Shown piece after piece: positions 6,726 to 12,513 of a DNA stretch of 12,513 bases (position 1 is its first letter; every line of letters begins with the position of its first letter). The stretch covers positions 1-12,513 of the forward strand of contig CAZGUG010000055.1 of NCBI GenBank assembly GCA_964529035.1. The letters run 5' to 3'. This DNA is from CAZGUG01 sp964529035 (GTDB taxonomy: Bacteria; Bacillota; Clostridia; Ch29). Made by a program: the position numbers and the translations under genes. The notes beneath the pieces were generated by a model. It had not been told where the DNA came from and did no database searches. It saw only the letters and a list, made by a program, of their open reading frames with translations.

Positions 6726-7773
6726 GATTGTTAAGCCGGGGCTTTTGACACTGGTTCAGGACAGCGGACGGCACGGGTACCAGCAGTTCGGGGTTCCGGT
6801 TTCGGGTGTAATGGACAGCCTGTCCTATAGATTGGGCAATCTATTGGTGGGCAACCCACAGACCCATGCCGGGCTGGAAGTTACAATACTGGGTCCTGAG
6901 ATTGAATTCCTTGATCAGATGGTAATCGCTGTAACCGGCGGCGATCTTTCGCCCGCAGTTAACAAAACTGCCATCCCCATGTGGGAAAGCGTCATTGTGC
7001 AAAAAGGCGATACGCTTGCATTCGGAGTGCTTAAAACCGGATGCAGAAGCTATATAGCCTTTTTGGGAGGAATAGATGTTCCTTTGATTATGGGCAGCAG
7101 GTCCACTTATACCAGGGGAAACATAGGGGGGTACAAGGGCAGGGCACTCAGGGCAGGGGATGTGCTTGAGGTTGCAGTACCCGATTATTCTCCTGCCAAA
7201 CGGCGGAACAAAAAGGTGTCAAAGGAGTATATACCCAAATATTCCGGGGGAATTGAATTAAGGGTTACAATGGGCCCCCAGGACGACTGTTTTACGCCGG
7301 AGGGGATAAAGACCTTCCTGTCCGGACTGTATACCGTTACAAACCAATGTGACCGAATGGGATACAGACTGGACGGCGAAAAAATCCGGCATCTTAACGG
7401 CGGGGATATCATTTCGGATGGTATAGCCATGGGTGCCGTTCAGGTACCCGGTCATGGACAGCCCATAATAATGCTGGCCGATCGGCAGACCACCGGGGGC
7501 TACACCAAGATTGCCAACGTGGTTTCGGCGGATCTGCCCAAAATAGCCCAGGCAAAACCGGGGGACAAAGTAAGATTTACCAGGGTGACGGCGCACCAGG
7601 CCGGGCAGCTGCTGCGGGAAATGGAGAATAAAATATCTGACATTAAAAAGCGGTGCCAGGCCGCAGACCGGCCAGAAAACGGCGGCAGGCCCACCAGAAT
7701 AGTATCAACCAGATTCCTCAAACTTAAAATAGACGGCAGAGACTTTGACGTAAAGGTGGAAGAAATCGGGTAA
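6712..7773 (+). CDS. pxpC: 5-oxoprolinase subunit PxpC (KipA family)
   Basis: Subunit C of the 5-oxoprolinase, 353 residues. Family motifs in order: VKPGLLTLVQDSGRHGYQQF (7-26), GVPVSGVMDS just after, VTGGDLSP, RSTYTRGNIGGYKGRAL, MGPQDDCFTPEG, and GQPIIMLADRQTTGGYTKIA followed by VVSADLPKIAQAKPGDKVRF. ATG 6712 is chosen because GGAAGGGAGG (6691-6700) lies 11 bases upstream and MGKIKIVKPGLLTLVQD matches the family; the longer open frame from 6655 lies inside pxpB. After the core the protein has a hydrophilic linker and ends in RFLKLKIDGRDFDVKVEEIG, which resembles the first strands of a biotinyl/lipoyl attachment domain (as in carboxylase proteins) but lacks the biotin-bearing Met-Lys-Met. The gene ends the operon, with an intrinsic terminator 7 bases after the stop codon. 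Confidence 0.95.
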   Translation: MGKIKIVKPGLLTLVQDSGRHGYQQFGVPVSGVMDSLSYRLGNLLVGNPQTHAGLEVTILGPEIEFLDQMVIAVTGGDLSPAVNKTAIPMWESVIVQKGDTLAFGVLKTGCRSYIAFLGGIDVPLIMGSRSTYTRGNIGGYKGRALRAGDVLEVAVPDYSPAKRRNKKVSKEYIPKYSGGIELRVTMGPQDDCFTPEGIKTFLSGLYTVTNQCDRMGYRLDGEKIRHLNGGDIISDGIAMGAVQVPGHGQPIIMLADRQTTGGYTKIANVVSADLPKIAQAKPGDKVRFTRVTAHQAGQLLREMENKISDIKKRCQAADRPENGGRPTRIVSTRFLKLKIDGRDFDVKVEEIG

Positions 7774-7780
7774 TAAAAAG

Positions 7781-7818
7781 GCGGGACAAACAACATCCTT
7801 TGTCCCGCTTCTTGTTTT
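7781..7818 (+). terminator. Intrinsic terminator after pxpC, possibly bidirectional
   Basis: GCGGGACAAA (7781-7790) pairs perfectly with TTTGTCCCGC (7799-7808) around an 8-base loop, and a T-rich tail (TTCTTGTTTT, 7809-7818) follows. On the other strand the same stem is followed by CTTTTTATTA, so it may also stop transcription arriving from the right. Confidence 0.9.
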
Positions 7819-7927
7819 CAAATCCATATGTGCGGCTTCTACAGCAACCAGATTGCCTGACGTTGAAGCCGCATATCTCGCAACTGTATTCGTAAGCACG
7901 CAGGGCTTTATCCCGAATATTAGGCAG
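7815..7927 (-). pseudogene. Frameshifted fragment of an HNH endonuclease
   Basis: Read on the minus strand from 7927, the frame gives LPNIRDKALRAYEYSCEICG and then FNVRQ, after which the match moves to another frame that reads GNLVAVEAAHMDLKT. Together these match the core of HNH restriction endonucleases of the ScoMcrA-like type, whose usual pattern is R..L.AY.Y.CAVCG..LR...LV.LEAAHI. The CxxC pair is encoded at 7865-7882 and the EAAH segment at 7825-7839; the frame break lies near 7845-7860. Only about 38 codons remain, upstream is a TAG stop (7928-7930), and the downstream end runs into the pxpC terminator. It is a remnant and cannot make an active enzyme. The family call rests on motif memory, not on a search. 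Confidence 0.6.
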
Positions 7928-8107
7928 CTATTCAACAGCTCCCGCCAAGGGTTTAAGGCTGAAGTATTCAAGGGTCGGGTTGACATCATTGATATCATAT
8001 ATTTTACGTTCAAAGCAGAACTTAACCACAAGGTCTGACAGTTTGCTGCCAAAATGGGTATAGCCAGCTGCATTCAAAAGACTGGTGGCTTCTTTTATGT
8101 TCAGCTA
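7928..8107 (-). other. Unidentified short open frame, probably a gene remnant
   Basis: On the minus strand a frame runs about 59 codons from just after a TAG near 8108 to the TAG at 7928-7930, immediately before the HNH fragment. It reads through segments such as ATSLLNAAGYTHFGSKLSDL and IYDINDVNPTLEYFSLKPLA. The composition looks protein-like, but there is no good start codon or ribosome binding site and I do not recognise a family. It sits between two clear remnants, so a decayed gene piece is the simplest reading. Confidence 0.25.
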
Positions 8108-8113
8108 TCCCGT

Positions 8114-8365
8114 TTAATGCGTCTTCAGAAACTCAAACCTGTTTTTCTTGAACCTCAGGATACCGTCATCCCTTAGTTTGCTCAGCTCGGATGACATGGC
8201 ACTGCGGTCAACATTGAGGTAATCTGCAAGCCCCTGGCGGTTAAACGGTATACTGAAGCTGCCGCTTTGGGCTTTTTGTGCCTCTGCAGAAAGATATGCA
8301 AGAAGCTTTTCACGGGTTGTCCGCCTGGATGTAAAAACAATTTTCAGTTTCAGATGTTTATTTGG
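8114..8365 (-). pseudogene. C-terminal remnant of a Crp/Fnr-family regulator
   Basis: The minus strand reads NKHLKLKIVFTSRRTTREKL, then LAYLSAEAQKAQSGSFSIPF, then NRQGLADYLNVDRSAMSSEL, then SKLRDDGILRFKKNRFEFLK, ending TH at a TAA (8114-8116). This is the end of the dimer helix and the whole winged helix-turn-helix DNA-binding domain of Crp/Fnr regulators, including the hallmark IPFNRQxLADYLxVDRSAMS. The N-terminal effector-binding domain of about 140-150 residues is missing: the frame meets a TAA at 8369-8371 and no start codon is present. It lies divergently just upstream of fprA-hcp. In several anaerobes the Crp/Fnr-type regulator HcpR controls hcp, so this could be a dead hcpR; that identity is inference. 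Confidence 0.8.
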
Positions 8366-8369
8366 CTGT

Positions 8370-8391
8370 TATTCTAGGTATATTTTGAATA
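8370..8391. promoter_or_regulatory. Imperfect 22-bp dyad in the fprA-hcp upstream region
   Basis: TATTC (8370-8374) and GAATA (8387-8391) are inverted arms, and 8 of 11 symmetric positions pair across the whole element. TATATT (8379-8384) inside it could be a -10 element, though no convincing -35 element was found. A second small stem, GGGCC/GGCCC (8392-8408), follows. The size and place fit an operator for a dimeric regulator of fprA-hcp. Confidence 0.3.
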
Positions 8392-8467
8392 GGGCCTGAT
8401 GATGGCCCGGGACTGGCTGTTTTAAGGATGTCCAGAGCAGCCGCCAAACGAAAGGAGAAGGTCATAG

Positions 8468-9655
8468 ATGAAAAAGAAAGTGAAAAACAACGTATCTTGG
8501 GTAGGCAAGGTTGACTGGGAACTCAAAAAGTTCCACGGGGAAGAGTATTCTACCCATAAAGGCTCAACATACAACTCTTACCTGATAGAGGAAGAAAAAA
8601 CCGTTCTGATTGATACGGTTTGGGCCCCCTTTGCAGAAGAGTTCGTTGAGAATCTGGCCAGGGAGATTGATTTAAGCAAAATTGACTACATTGTTGCAAA
8701 CCACGGGGAAGTTGACCACAGCGGCGCACTCCCGGCTTTGATGAAGCATATCCCCGACAAACCGATTTATTGTACGGCAAATGCTGTTAAATCCTTGAAG
8801 GGGCAGTACCACCAGGACTGGAATTTCAGGGTGGTTAAGACCGGGGACAGATTGGACATAGGGAACGGAAAGGAGCTGGTGTTTGTCGAAATGGCGATGC
8901 TGCACTGGCCGGACAGCATGGCGGCGTATCTTACCAGGGACAATATTCTGTTCAGCAATGACGCCTTTGGACAGCACTATGCAACCGAAATGCTGTTTAA
9001 CGACCTGGTGGACCAGTGTGACTTGTTTAACGAGTCCATTAAGTATTATGCCAATATTTTAACGCCCTTCAGCAAAATTTTAAAAAAGAAACTTGATGAA
9101 GTTATGTCCTTAAATCTGCAGATTGATATGATTGCAACAAGCCACGGGGTTATATGGAGAGAAAACCCGATGCAAATTGTCGAAAAATATTCCCGGTGGG
9201 CAAACGATTACCGGGAGAATCAAATAACCATCATTTATGATACCATGTGGAACGGCACCAGGACGCTGGCCGAGAAGATATCGGAAGGAATCGGCCTGGC
9301 GGACCCGGAGGTGGTTGTCAAAGTATTCAACCTGGCCAAGAGCGATGAAAACGACCTGATAACGGAGGTGTTTAAATCCAAAACCGTTGTTATGGGGTCA
9401 CCTACCATGTCAAACAGCATCCTGCATTCGGTGGCCGGTTTTATCCACCTGATGAAAGAGATGAGATTTAAAAATAAAAAGGCTGCTGCATTCGGCTGTT
9501 ACGGCTGGAGCGGCGAATCGGTAAAGGTCATAAACGAATTAATGAAAGATGCAGGCTTTGAAGTGGCCGGTGAGGGTTTTAAAAACCAGTGGAACCCCGA
9601 TGCCGATGCACAAAAATCGGCCGTAGACTTTGGCAGAACAATAGCTTTAATATAA
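8468..9655 (+). CDS. fprA: Flavodiiron protein (A-type flavoprotein, O2/NO reductase)
   Basis: A cytoplasmic flavodiiron protein of 395 residues, the standard length for the class without an attached rubredoxin domain. Such enzymes reduce O2 to water and/or NO to N2O, taking electrons from rubredoxin or another carrier. The N-terminal half is a metallo-beta-lactamase fold carrying the di-iron site: His79, Glu81, Asp83 and His84 in NHGEVDHSG, His146 in LHWPDS, Asp165 in SNDAFGQH and His226 in TSHGVIW, all present. The flavodoxin domain (about 252-395) begins with ITIIYDTMWNGTRTLAEKI, the FMN phosphate loop, and has GSPTMSNSILH and AFGCYGWSGES. AAAGGAG (8451-8457) lies 10 bases before the ATG. 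Hcp follows after 28 bases, so the two are likely co-transcribed as a response to oxygen or nitrosative stress. No rubredoxin gene is in the window. Confidence 0.95.
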   Translation: MKKKVKNNVSWVGKVDWELKKFHGEEYSTHKGSTYNSYLIEEEKTVLIDTVWAPFAEEFVENLAREIDLSKIDYIVANHGEVDHSGALPALMKHIPDKPIYCTANAVKSLKGQYHQDWNFRVVKTGDRLDIGNGKELVFVEMAMLHWPDSMAAYLTRDNILFSNDAFGQHYATEMLFNDLVDQCDLFNESIKYYANILTPFSKILKKKLDEVMSLNLQIDMIATSHGVIWRENPMQIVEKYSRWANDYRENQITIIYDTMWNGTRTLAEKISEGIGLADPEVVVKVFNLAKSDENDLITEVFKSKTVVMGSPTMSNSILHSVAGFIHLMKEMRFKNKKAAAFGCYGWSGESVKVINELMKDAGFEVAGEGFKNQWNPDADAQKSAVDFGRTIALI

Positions 9656-9683
9656 ATTGAATTATGTAAAGGGAGGAATTAAA

Positions 9684-11315
9684 ATGAGTATGTTTTGTTA
9701 CCAATGCCAGGAGGCGGCAAAAAACACAGGCTGTACCATCAAGGGCGTATGCGGGAAAAATGAGGAAGTCTCCAAGCTTCAGGACCTTCTGATTTATACG
9801 CTGAAGGGCATCTCGGATATTGTAGTAAAGGGCAAGGTCGACATTAAAAAGCATGACCGGACCAACTACGAGGTGCTCAGCAGTTTGTTCATGACCATCA
9901 CCAACGCAAATTTTGATGACGGGTCAATAGAAAATCAGGTCAGGAAAATGCTTGCACTAAGGGATGAACTAAGAAAATCCGTTTCGGCGGACGATTTACA
10001 CGATGCCGCAACCTTTACTGCGGATTCCAGGGAGTCCATGCTGGAAAAAGCTGCTTTGGCAGGCGTACTGGCCACGGAGGATGAGGATGTACGCTCCTTG
10101 CGTGAAATGATCATATACGGGCTAAAGGGCATGGCAGCCTATGCCGAGCATGCAAAGAACATGGGCAGGGAAGACCTTGATATTAACCGTTTCATATACC
10201 AAGCACTTGCAGCAACCCTGGACGACTCTCGTACTGCGGATGATTTGGTAGCACTGACTTTGGAAACCGGCGAATACGGCGTGAAGGTTATGGCACTGCT
10301 TGACGAGGCTCATACCACCAGGTTCGGCAATCCGGAAATTACCAAGGTCAATATAGGCGTCAGAAAGAACCCTGCCATTCTTATATCGGGCCATGACCTT
10401 ACCGACCTTGAGCAGCTGTTGGAACAGACCAGGGAAACCGGCGTGGATGTATACACACACGGCGAGATGCTGCCGGCCCATTATTATCCCGCCTTTAAAA
10501 AATATGAAAACTTTGCAGGCAACTACGGCAACGCCTGGTGGAAGCAGGTCGGCGAGTTCGAAGCCTTCCACGGCCCTATTTTGTTCACTACGAACTGCAT
10601 TGTTCCCCCGAGAAGCGAAGAGGTCAGGGCCAGAATCTTTACAACCGGTGCAACCGGTTACCCCGGCTGCAAGCATATAGAGCCGGATGCAAACGGAAAA
10701 AAGGATTTTTCTGAAATTATTGAACTGGCAAAAACGCTTCCTGCACCCGAGGAAATCGAGACTGGCAGTATTGTAGGCGGCTTCGCCCACAATCAGGTGA
10801 TGGCGCTGGCGGATAAGGTAGTGGATGCGGTGAAATCCGGTGCAATCAGGAAATTCTTTGTTATGGCAGGTTGTGACGGCAGGATGAAATCCAGGGAGTA
10901 TTATACAGAGTTTGCCAAAAAGCTCTCGGATGACACCGTTATCCTGACGGCCGGCTGTGCAAAATATCGTTATAATAAGCTTGGGCTGGGCGATATCGAC
11001 GGAATTCCGAGAGTGCTTGACGCCGGCCAGTGCAACGACTCCTATTCTTTGGCGGTCATTGCTATCAAGCTGAAGGAGGTATTCGGCCTTGACGATATAA
11101 ACAAGCTGCCCATTGCCTTCAACATCGCCTGGTACGAGCAGAAGGCCGTAATAGTGCTATTGGCCCTGCTTTACCTGGGCGTGAAAAATATTCATCTCGG
11201 CCCGACGCTGCCTGCTTTCCTGTCTCCGAATGTAGCCAAGGTACTGGTGGAGAAATTCGGAATTGCCGGTATCGGCACCGTTGAGGATGATATCAAGCTT
11301 TTTATGACCCAATAA
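9684..11315 (+). CDS. hcp: Hybrid cluster protein (Hcp, hydroxylamine reductase/NO reductase)
   Basis: A cytoplasmic iron-sulfur enzyme of 543 residues, annotated in the family as hydroxylamine reductase; later work assigns it NO reductase and protein nitrosylation roles. The N-terminal cluster motif is C5-x2-C8-x8-C17-x5-C23, the spacing of anaerobe-type Hcp rather than the longer enterobacterial one. All expected ligands of the hybrid Fe-S-O cluster can be picked out: His237 (SGHDL), Glu261, Cys305 (TTNCIVPP), Cys397 (AGCDGR, the persulfide cysteine), Cys425 (TAGCAKYRYN), Cys450 (GQCNDSYS), Glu485 and Lys487 (YEQKAV). It should therefore be active. The start is ATG 9684, with GGGAGG (9671-9676) 7 bases upstream; the open frame extends back to 9657 but that ATG has no ribosome site. 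It forms an operon with fprA and ends at a strong terminator. Confidence 0.97.
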   Translation: MSMFCYQCQEAAKNTGCTIKGVCGKNEEVSKLQDLLIYTLKGISDIVVKGKVDIKKHDRTNYEVLSSLFMTITNANFDDGSIENQVRKMLALRDELRKSVSADDLHDAATFTADSRESMLEKAALAGVLATEDEDVRSLREMIIYGLKGMAAYAEHAKNMGREDLDINRFIYQALAATLDDSRTADDLVALTLETGEYGVKVMALLDEAHTTRFGNPEITKVNIGVRKNPAILISGHDLTDLEQLLEQTRETGVDVYTHGEMLPAHYYPAFKKYENFAGNYGNAWWKQVGEFEAFHGPILFTTNCIVPPRSEEVRARIFTTGATGYPGCKHIEPDANGKKDFSEIIELAKTLPAPEEIETGSIVGGFAHNQVMALADKVVDAVKSGAIRKFFVMAGCDGRMKSREYYTEFAKKLSDDTVILTAGCAKYRYNKLGLGDIDGIPRVLDAGQCNDSYSLAVIAIKLKEVFGLDDINKLPIAFNIAWYEQKAVIVLLALLYLGVKNIHLGPTLPAFLSPNVAKVLVEKFGIAGIGTVEDDIKLFMTQ

Positions 11316-11323
11316 GCTGTGTT

Positions 11324-11364
11324 GTTCCGCCGAAATGTTATTACACTTCGGCGGAACTTTTTTT
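11324..11364 (+). terminator. Intrinsic terminator after hcp
   Basis: GTTCCGCCGAA (11324-11334) pairs perfectly with TTCGGCGGAAC (11347-11357) across a 12-base loop and is followed by seven T (11358-11364). The stem starts 9 bases after the hcp stop. On the minus strand no T run follows, so it probably acts only on the fprA-hcp transcript. Confidence 0.95.
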
Positions 11365-11378
11365 GTGTTTGGCCAAGA

Positions 11379-12305
11379 TCAGATTATATAAGGATAATAG
11401 GGTGCGTTCGGCGGAGGAGCCGGGGCTTTGCCGGATATCCTGTTCATCACGTCAACGAAGTACTGGGATTCCCTGGCAATATGATCCGCCAGCAGAGGCC
11501 ATGCATTGACCCTGCCTGTGGGAACGGCACACTCGTGGAGGGCATCGTTTACAAAGAACGAAAAGTCTCTAAACTCGGCCGCCAGTTTGGAAGTTTCACT
11601 TACCAGCTGGTTGAACCCGGAGCCGGTGTTTTCAACATTTTCAGCCTTTTCAATATTGGCAAACATCAATTTTTCGAACTCCTCGGCCTGTAGCCTGATA
11701 TCCTCCTGTATCACCGGCCTGGTCACAAGTGTGACGTGGCGGGCATGTTCCCCCTGGATTCTTGAGAAAAACATGATGTTCTCGACGGCACTGGTAAAGA
11801 GTGTATTACCCCTTAAGGTGGGAAGTATTCGTCTTGGAACCGTCAGTGCCCGTTTTGTACCGTCGGGTATACCTAGTACTGCCCTGGTAGGGGTGGGCTC
11901 GCCCCTTGAATAGCGTAACTGCCCTATGAAATAGTCGGTCTCCCTAACCAAATGACCGGCAAGGTCGGGATCAATCAGTGACAGTATGCGGCAGTCTGCA
12001 ATTTCTTTCTGTAAAAAACTCTTGAAGTTTTTGGCGGGTATTACCGTATTCAGTGTTTGTTCGGTTAGCTGGAACAGCATCTGGCTTGTAGCGGATTCCG
12101 GAATGACTGGGAAGATGCAGGCGTTATAAAATTTCTCGACCTCGGTTCCATACCGGTCTATTGTGCGGAAGGCCCTTTCATTTCCCGGGTCCACCGCCTG
12201 CCTGTGGAATTTAAGGTGCTCAAACACTATCCTGCCCCAGAATTTCATCTCGTCAAGGGCACCCAGCAGCAATTCGCGGTTCATGTCCTCTTTACGAAAA
12301 TACAT
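11379..12305 (-). CDS. DUF2935 family protein with duplicated Glu/His motifs
   Basis: A soluble, mostly helical protein of 308 residues with no signal peptide, belonging by pattern to the DUF2935 family of Firmicutes, whose function is not established. Two related halves are visible. Each has a helix with E-x9-EH (Glu19, Glu29-His30; Glu175, Glu186-His187) and later a helix with H-x3-E-xxYF (His118, Glu122; His275, Glu279). Such paired Glu/His helices suggest two ferritin-like four-helix bundles holding metal; this is inference. The protein ends in a Pro/Ala/Tyr-rich tail (GKAPAPPPNAPYYPYII). ATG 12305 is chosen because AAGGGGAG lies 6 bases upstream on the minus strand. It converges on hcp and is divergent from the gene starting at 12498. 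A cytoplasmic or spore-associated protein linked to metal or oxidative stress is possible. Confidence 0.85.
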   Translation of the reverse strand: MYFRKEDMNRELLLGALDEMKFWGRIVFEHLKFHRQAVDPGNERAFRTIDRYGTEVEKFYNACIFPVIPESATSQMLFQLTEQTLNTVIPAKNFKSFLQKEIADCRILSLIDPDLAGHLVRETDYFIGQLRYSRGEPTPTRAVLGIPDGTKRALTVPRRILPTLRGNTLFTSAVENIMFFSRIQGEHARHVTLVTRPVIQEDIRLQAEEFEKLMFANIEKAENVENTGSGFNQLVSETSKLAAEFRDFSFFVNDALHECAVPTGRVNAWPLLADHIARESQYFVDVMNRISGKAPAPPPNAPYYPYII

Positions 12306-12334
12306 AGAAATCTCCCCTTAATCAATATATTGTT

Positions 12335-12362
12335 ATAATATTCAACCGGATTGTTGTTGTAA
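12335..12362 (-). promoter_or_regulatory. Candidate promoter for the DUF2935 gene
   Basis: On the minus strand TTACAA (12362-12357) is followed after 16 bases by TATTAT (12340-12335), overlapping TATAAC. The position is about 30 bases before the start codon at 12305. Just downstream, at the likely transcription start, is the perfect palindrome CAATATATTG (12323-12332), a possible operator. Confidence 0.45.
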
Positions 12363-12435
12363 CCTGGAAATTGGTTTTACACGGTGGATTGATTACCGGC
12401 CGACTGTGCCTTACATGGATATATCTGCCATATTG

Positions 12436-12465
12436 TTGCATTACTTAAGCCTTCAAATATATAAT
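12436..12465 (+). promoter_or_regulatory. Candidate sigma-A promoter for the gene starting at 12498
   Basis: TTGCAT (12436-12441) and a consensus TATAAT (12460-12465) are separated by 18 bases, and the start codon lies 32 bases further on. It is divergent from the DUF2935 promoter, so the 190-base region between the two genes holds both. Confidence 0.5.
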
Positions 12466-12497
12466 CCCGTTTTTAACAGTTGGAGAGGAGAGAAAGC

Positions 12498-12513
12498 TTG
12501 GATACCCTTAATA
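12498..12513 (+). CDS. Start of a gene cut by the right edge
   Basis: A TTG at 12498-12500 lies 7 bases after a strong GGAGAGGAG (12482-12490) and below a good TATAAT promoter. Only the first five codons (MDTLN) are inside the window, so the product cannot be named. Confidence 0.5.

Noticed and set aside
7825..7880. Inverted repeat GCGGCTTC / GAAGCCGC as a possible regulatory hairpin
   Set aside because: The two arms coincide with the codons for the EAAH and CGF parts of the HNH relic, so chance similarity of coding motifs explains it.
7705..8073. Minus-strand open frame of 122 codons spanning the pxpC end and the intergenic region
   Set aside because: It runs through the terminator and into pxpC antisense. 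Only its VAVEAAHM piece is meaningful, and that belongs to the frameshifted HNH relic.
11506..11913. Plus-strand open frame of 135 codons opposite the DUF2935 gene
   Set aside because: It is antisense to a gene with a clear ribosome site and repeated motifs, and its Ser/Leu-rich translation is typical of a shadow frame.
1..12513. CRISPR array, tRNA or rRNA genes, intact insertion sequence
   Set aside because: No regularly spaced repeats, no tRNA-like cloverleaf and no transposase frame were seen on either strand.

Overview
The window looks like a piece of chromosome from a strictly anaerobic, low-to-moderate GC Firmicute, most likely of the Clostridia. The grounds are strong GGAGG-type ribosome binding sites, use of TTG and GTG starts, a clostridial-type hybrid cluster protein, a flavodiiron protein and a DUF2935 protein. 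No RNA gene, intact insertion sequence or CRISPR array was found.

Layout. (1) Positions 1-680 have no intact gene. A minus-strand fragment of a probable secreted protein with an Ig-like domain runs off the left edge, followed by the promoter region of the next operon. (2) Positions 681-7773, plus strand, hold a nutrient-uptake and catabolism block: a TAXI-type TRAP solute-binding lipoprotein, an intercistronic hairpin, the fused TRAP permease, a gap of about 200 bases, then pxpA, an NRAMP-like membrane protein, pxpB and pxpC, closed by a strong terminator. PxpABC is the prokaryotic ATP-dependent 5-oxoprolinase (5-oxoproline to glutamate). The gene order pxpA, NRAMP-like, pxpB, pxpC matches the Bacillus subtilis ycsF-ycsG-(ycsI)-kipI-kipA locus without ycsI and kipR. 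My inference is that the locus imports 5-oxoproline or a related compound and converts it to glutamate. (3) Positions 7774-8467 are a graveyard of minus-strand gene remnants: a frameshifted HNH endonuclease fragment, an unidentified short open frame and the C-terminal half of a Crp/Fnr-family regulator. (4) Positions 8468-11315, plus strand, encode a flavodiiron protein (FprA) and hybrid cluster protein (Hcp), a typical anaerobe pair for oxygen and nitrosative stress, ended by a terminator. (5) Positions 11379-12305, minus strand, encode a DUF2935 protein with a duplicated Glu/His pattern that probably binds metal. A divergent gene starts at 12498 and leaves the window.

Most unusual points: a probable non-standard ATA start for pxpA; an NRAMP-like protein lacking the canonical metal-binding motifs inside an oxoprolinase operon beside a TAXI-TRAP system; a truncated Crp/Fnr regulator, possibly a dead hcpR, just upstream of fprA-hcp, with a dyad in the fprA promoter region; and a biotinyl-domain-like strand at the end of PxpC. 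No wholly new multi-gene system is evident. The best candidate for something undescribed is the pairing of two transporters with PxpABC.
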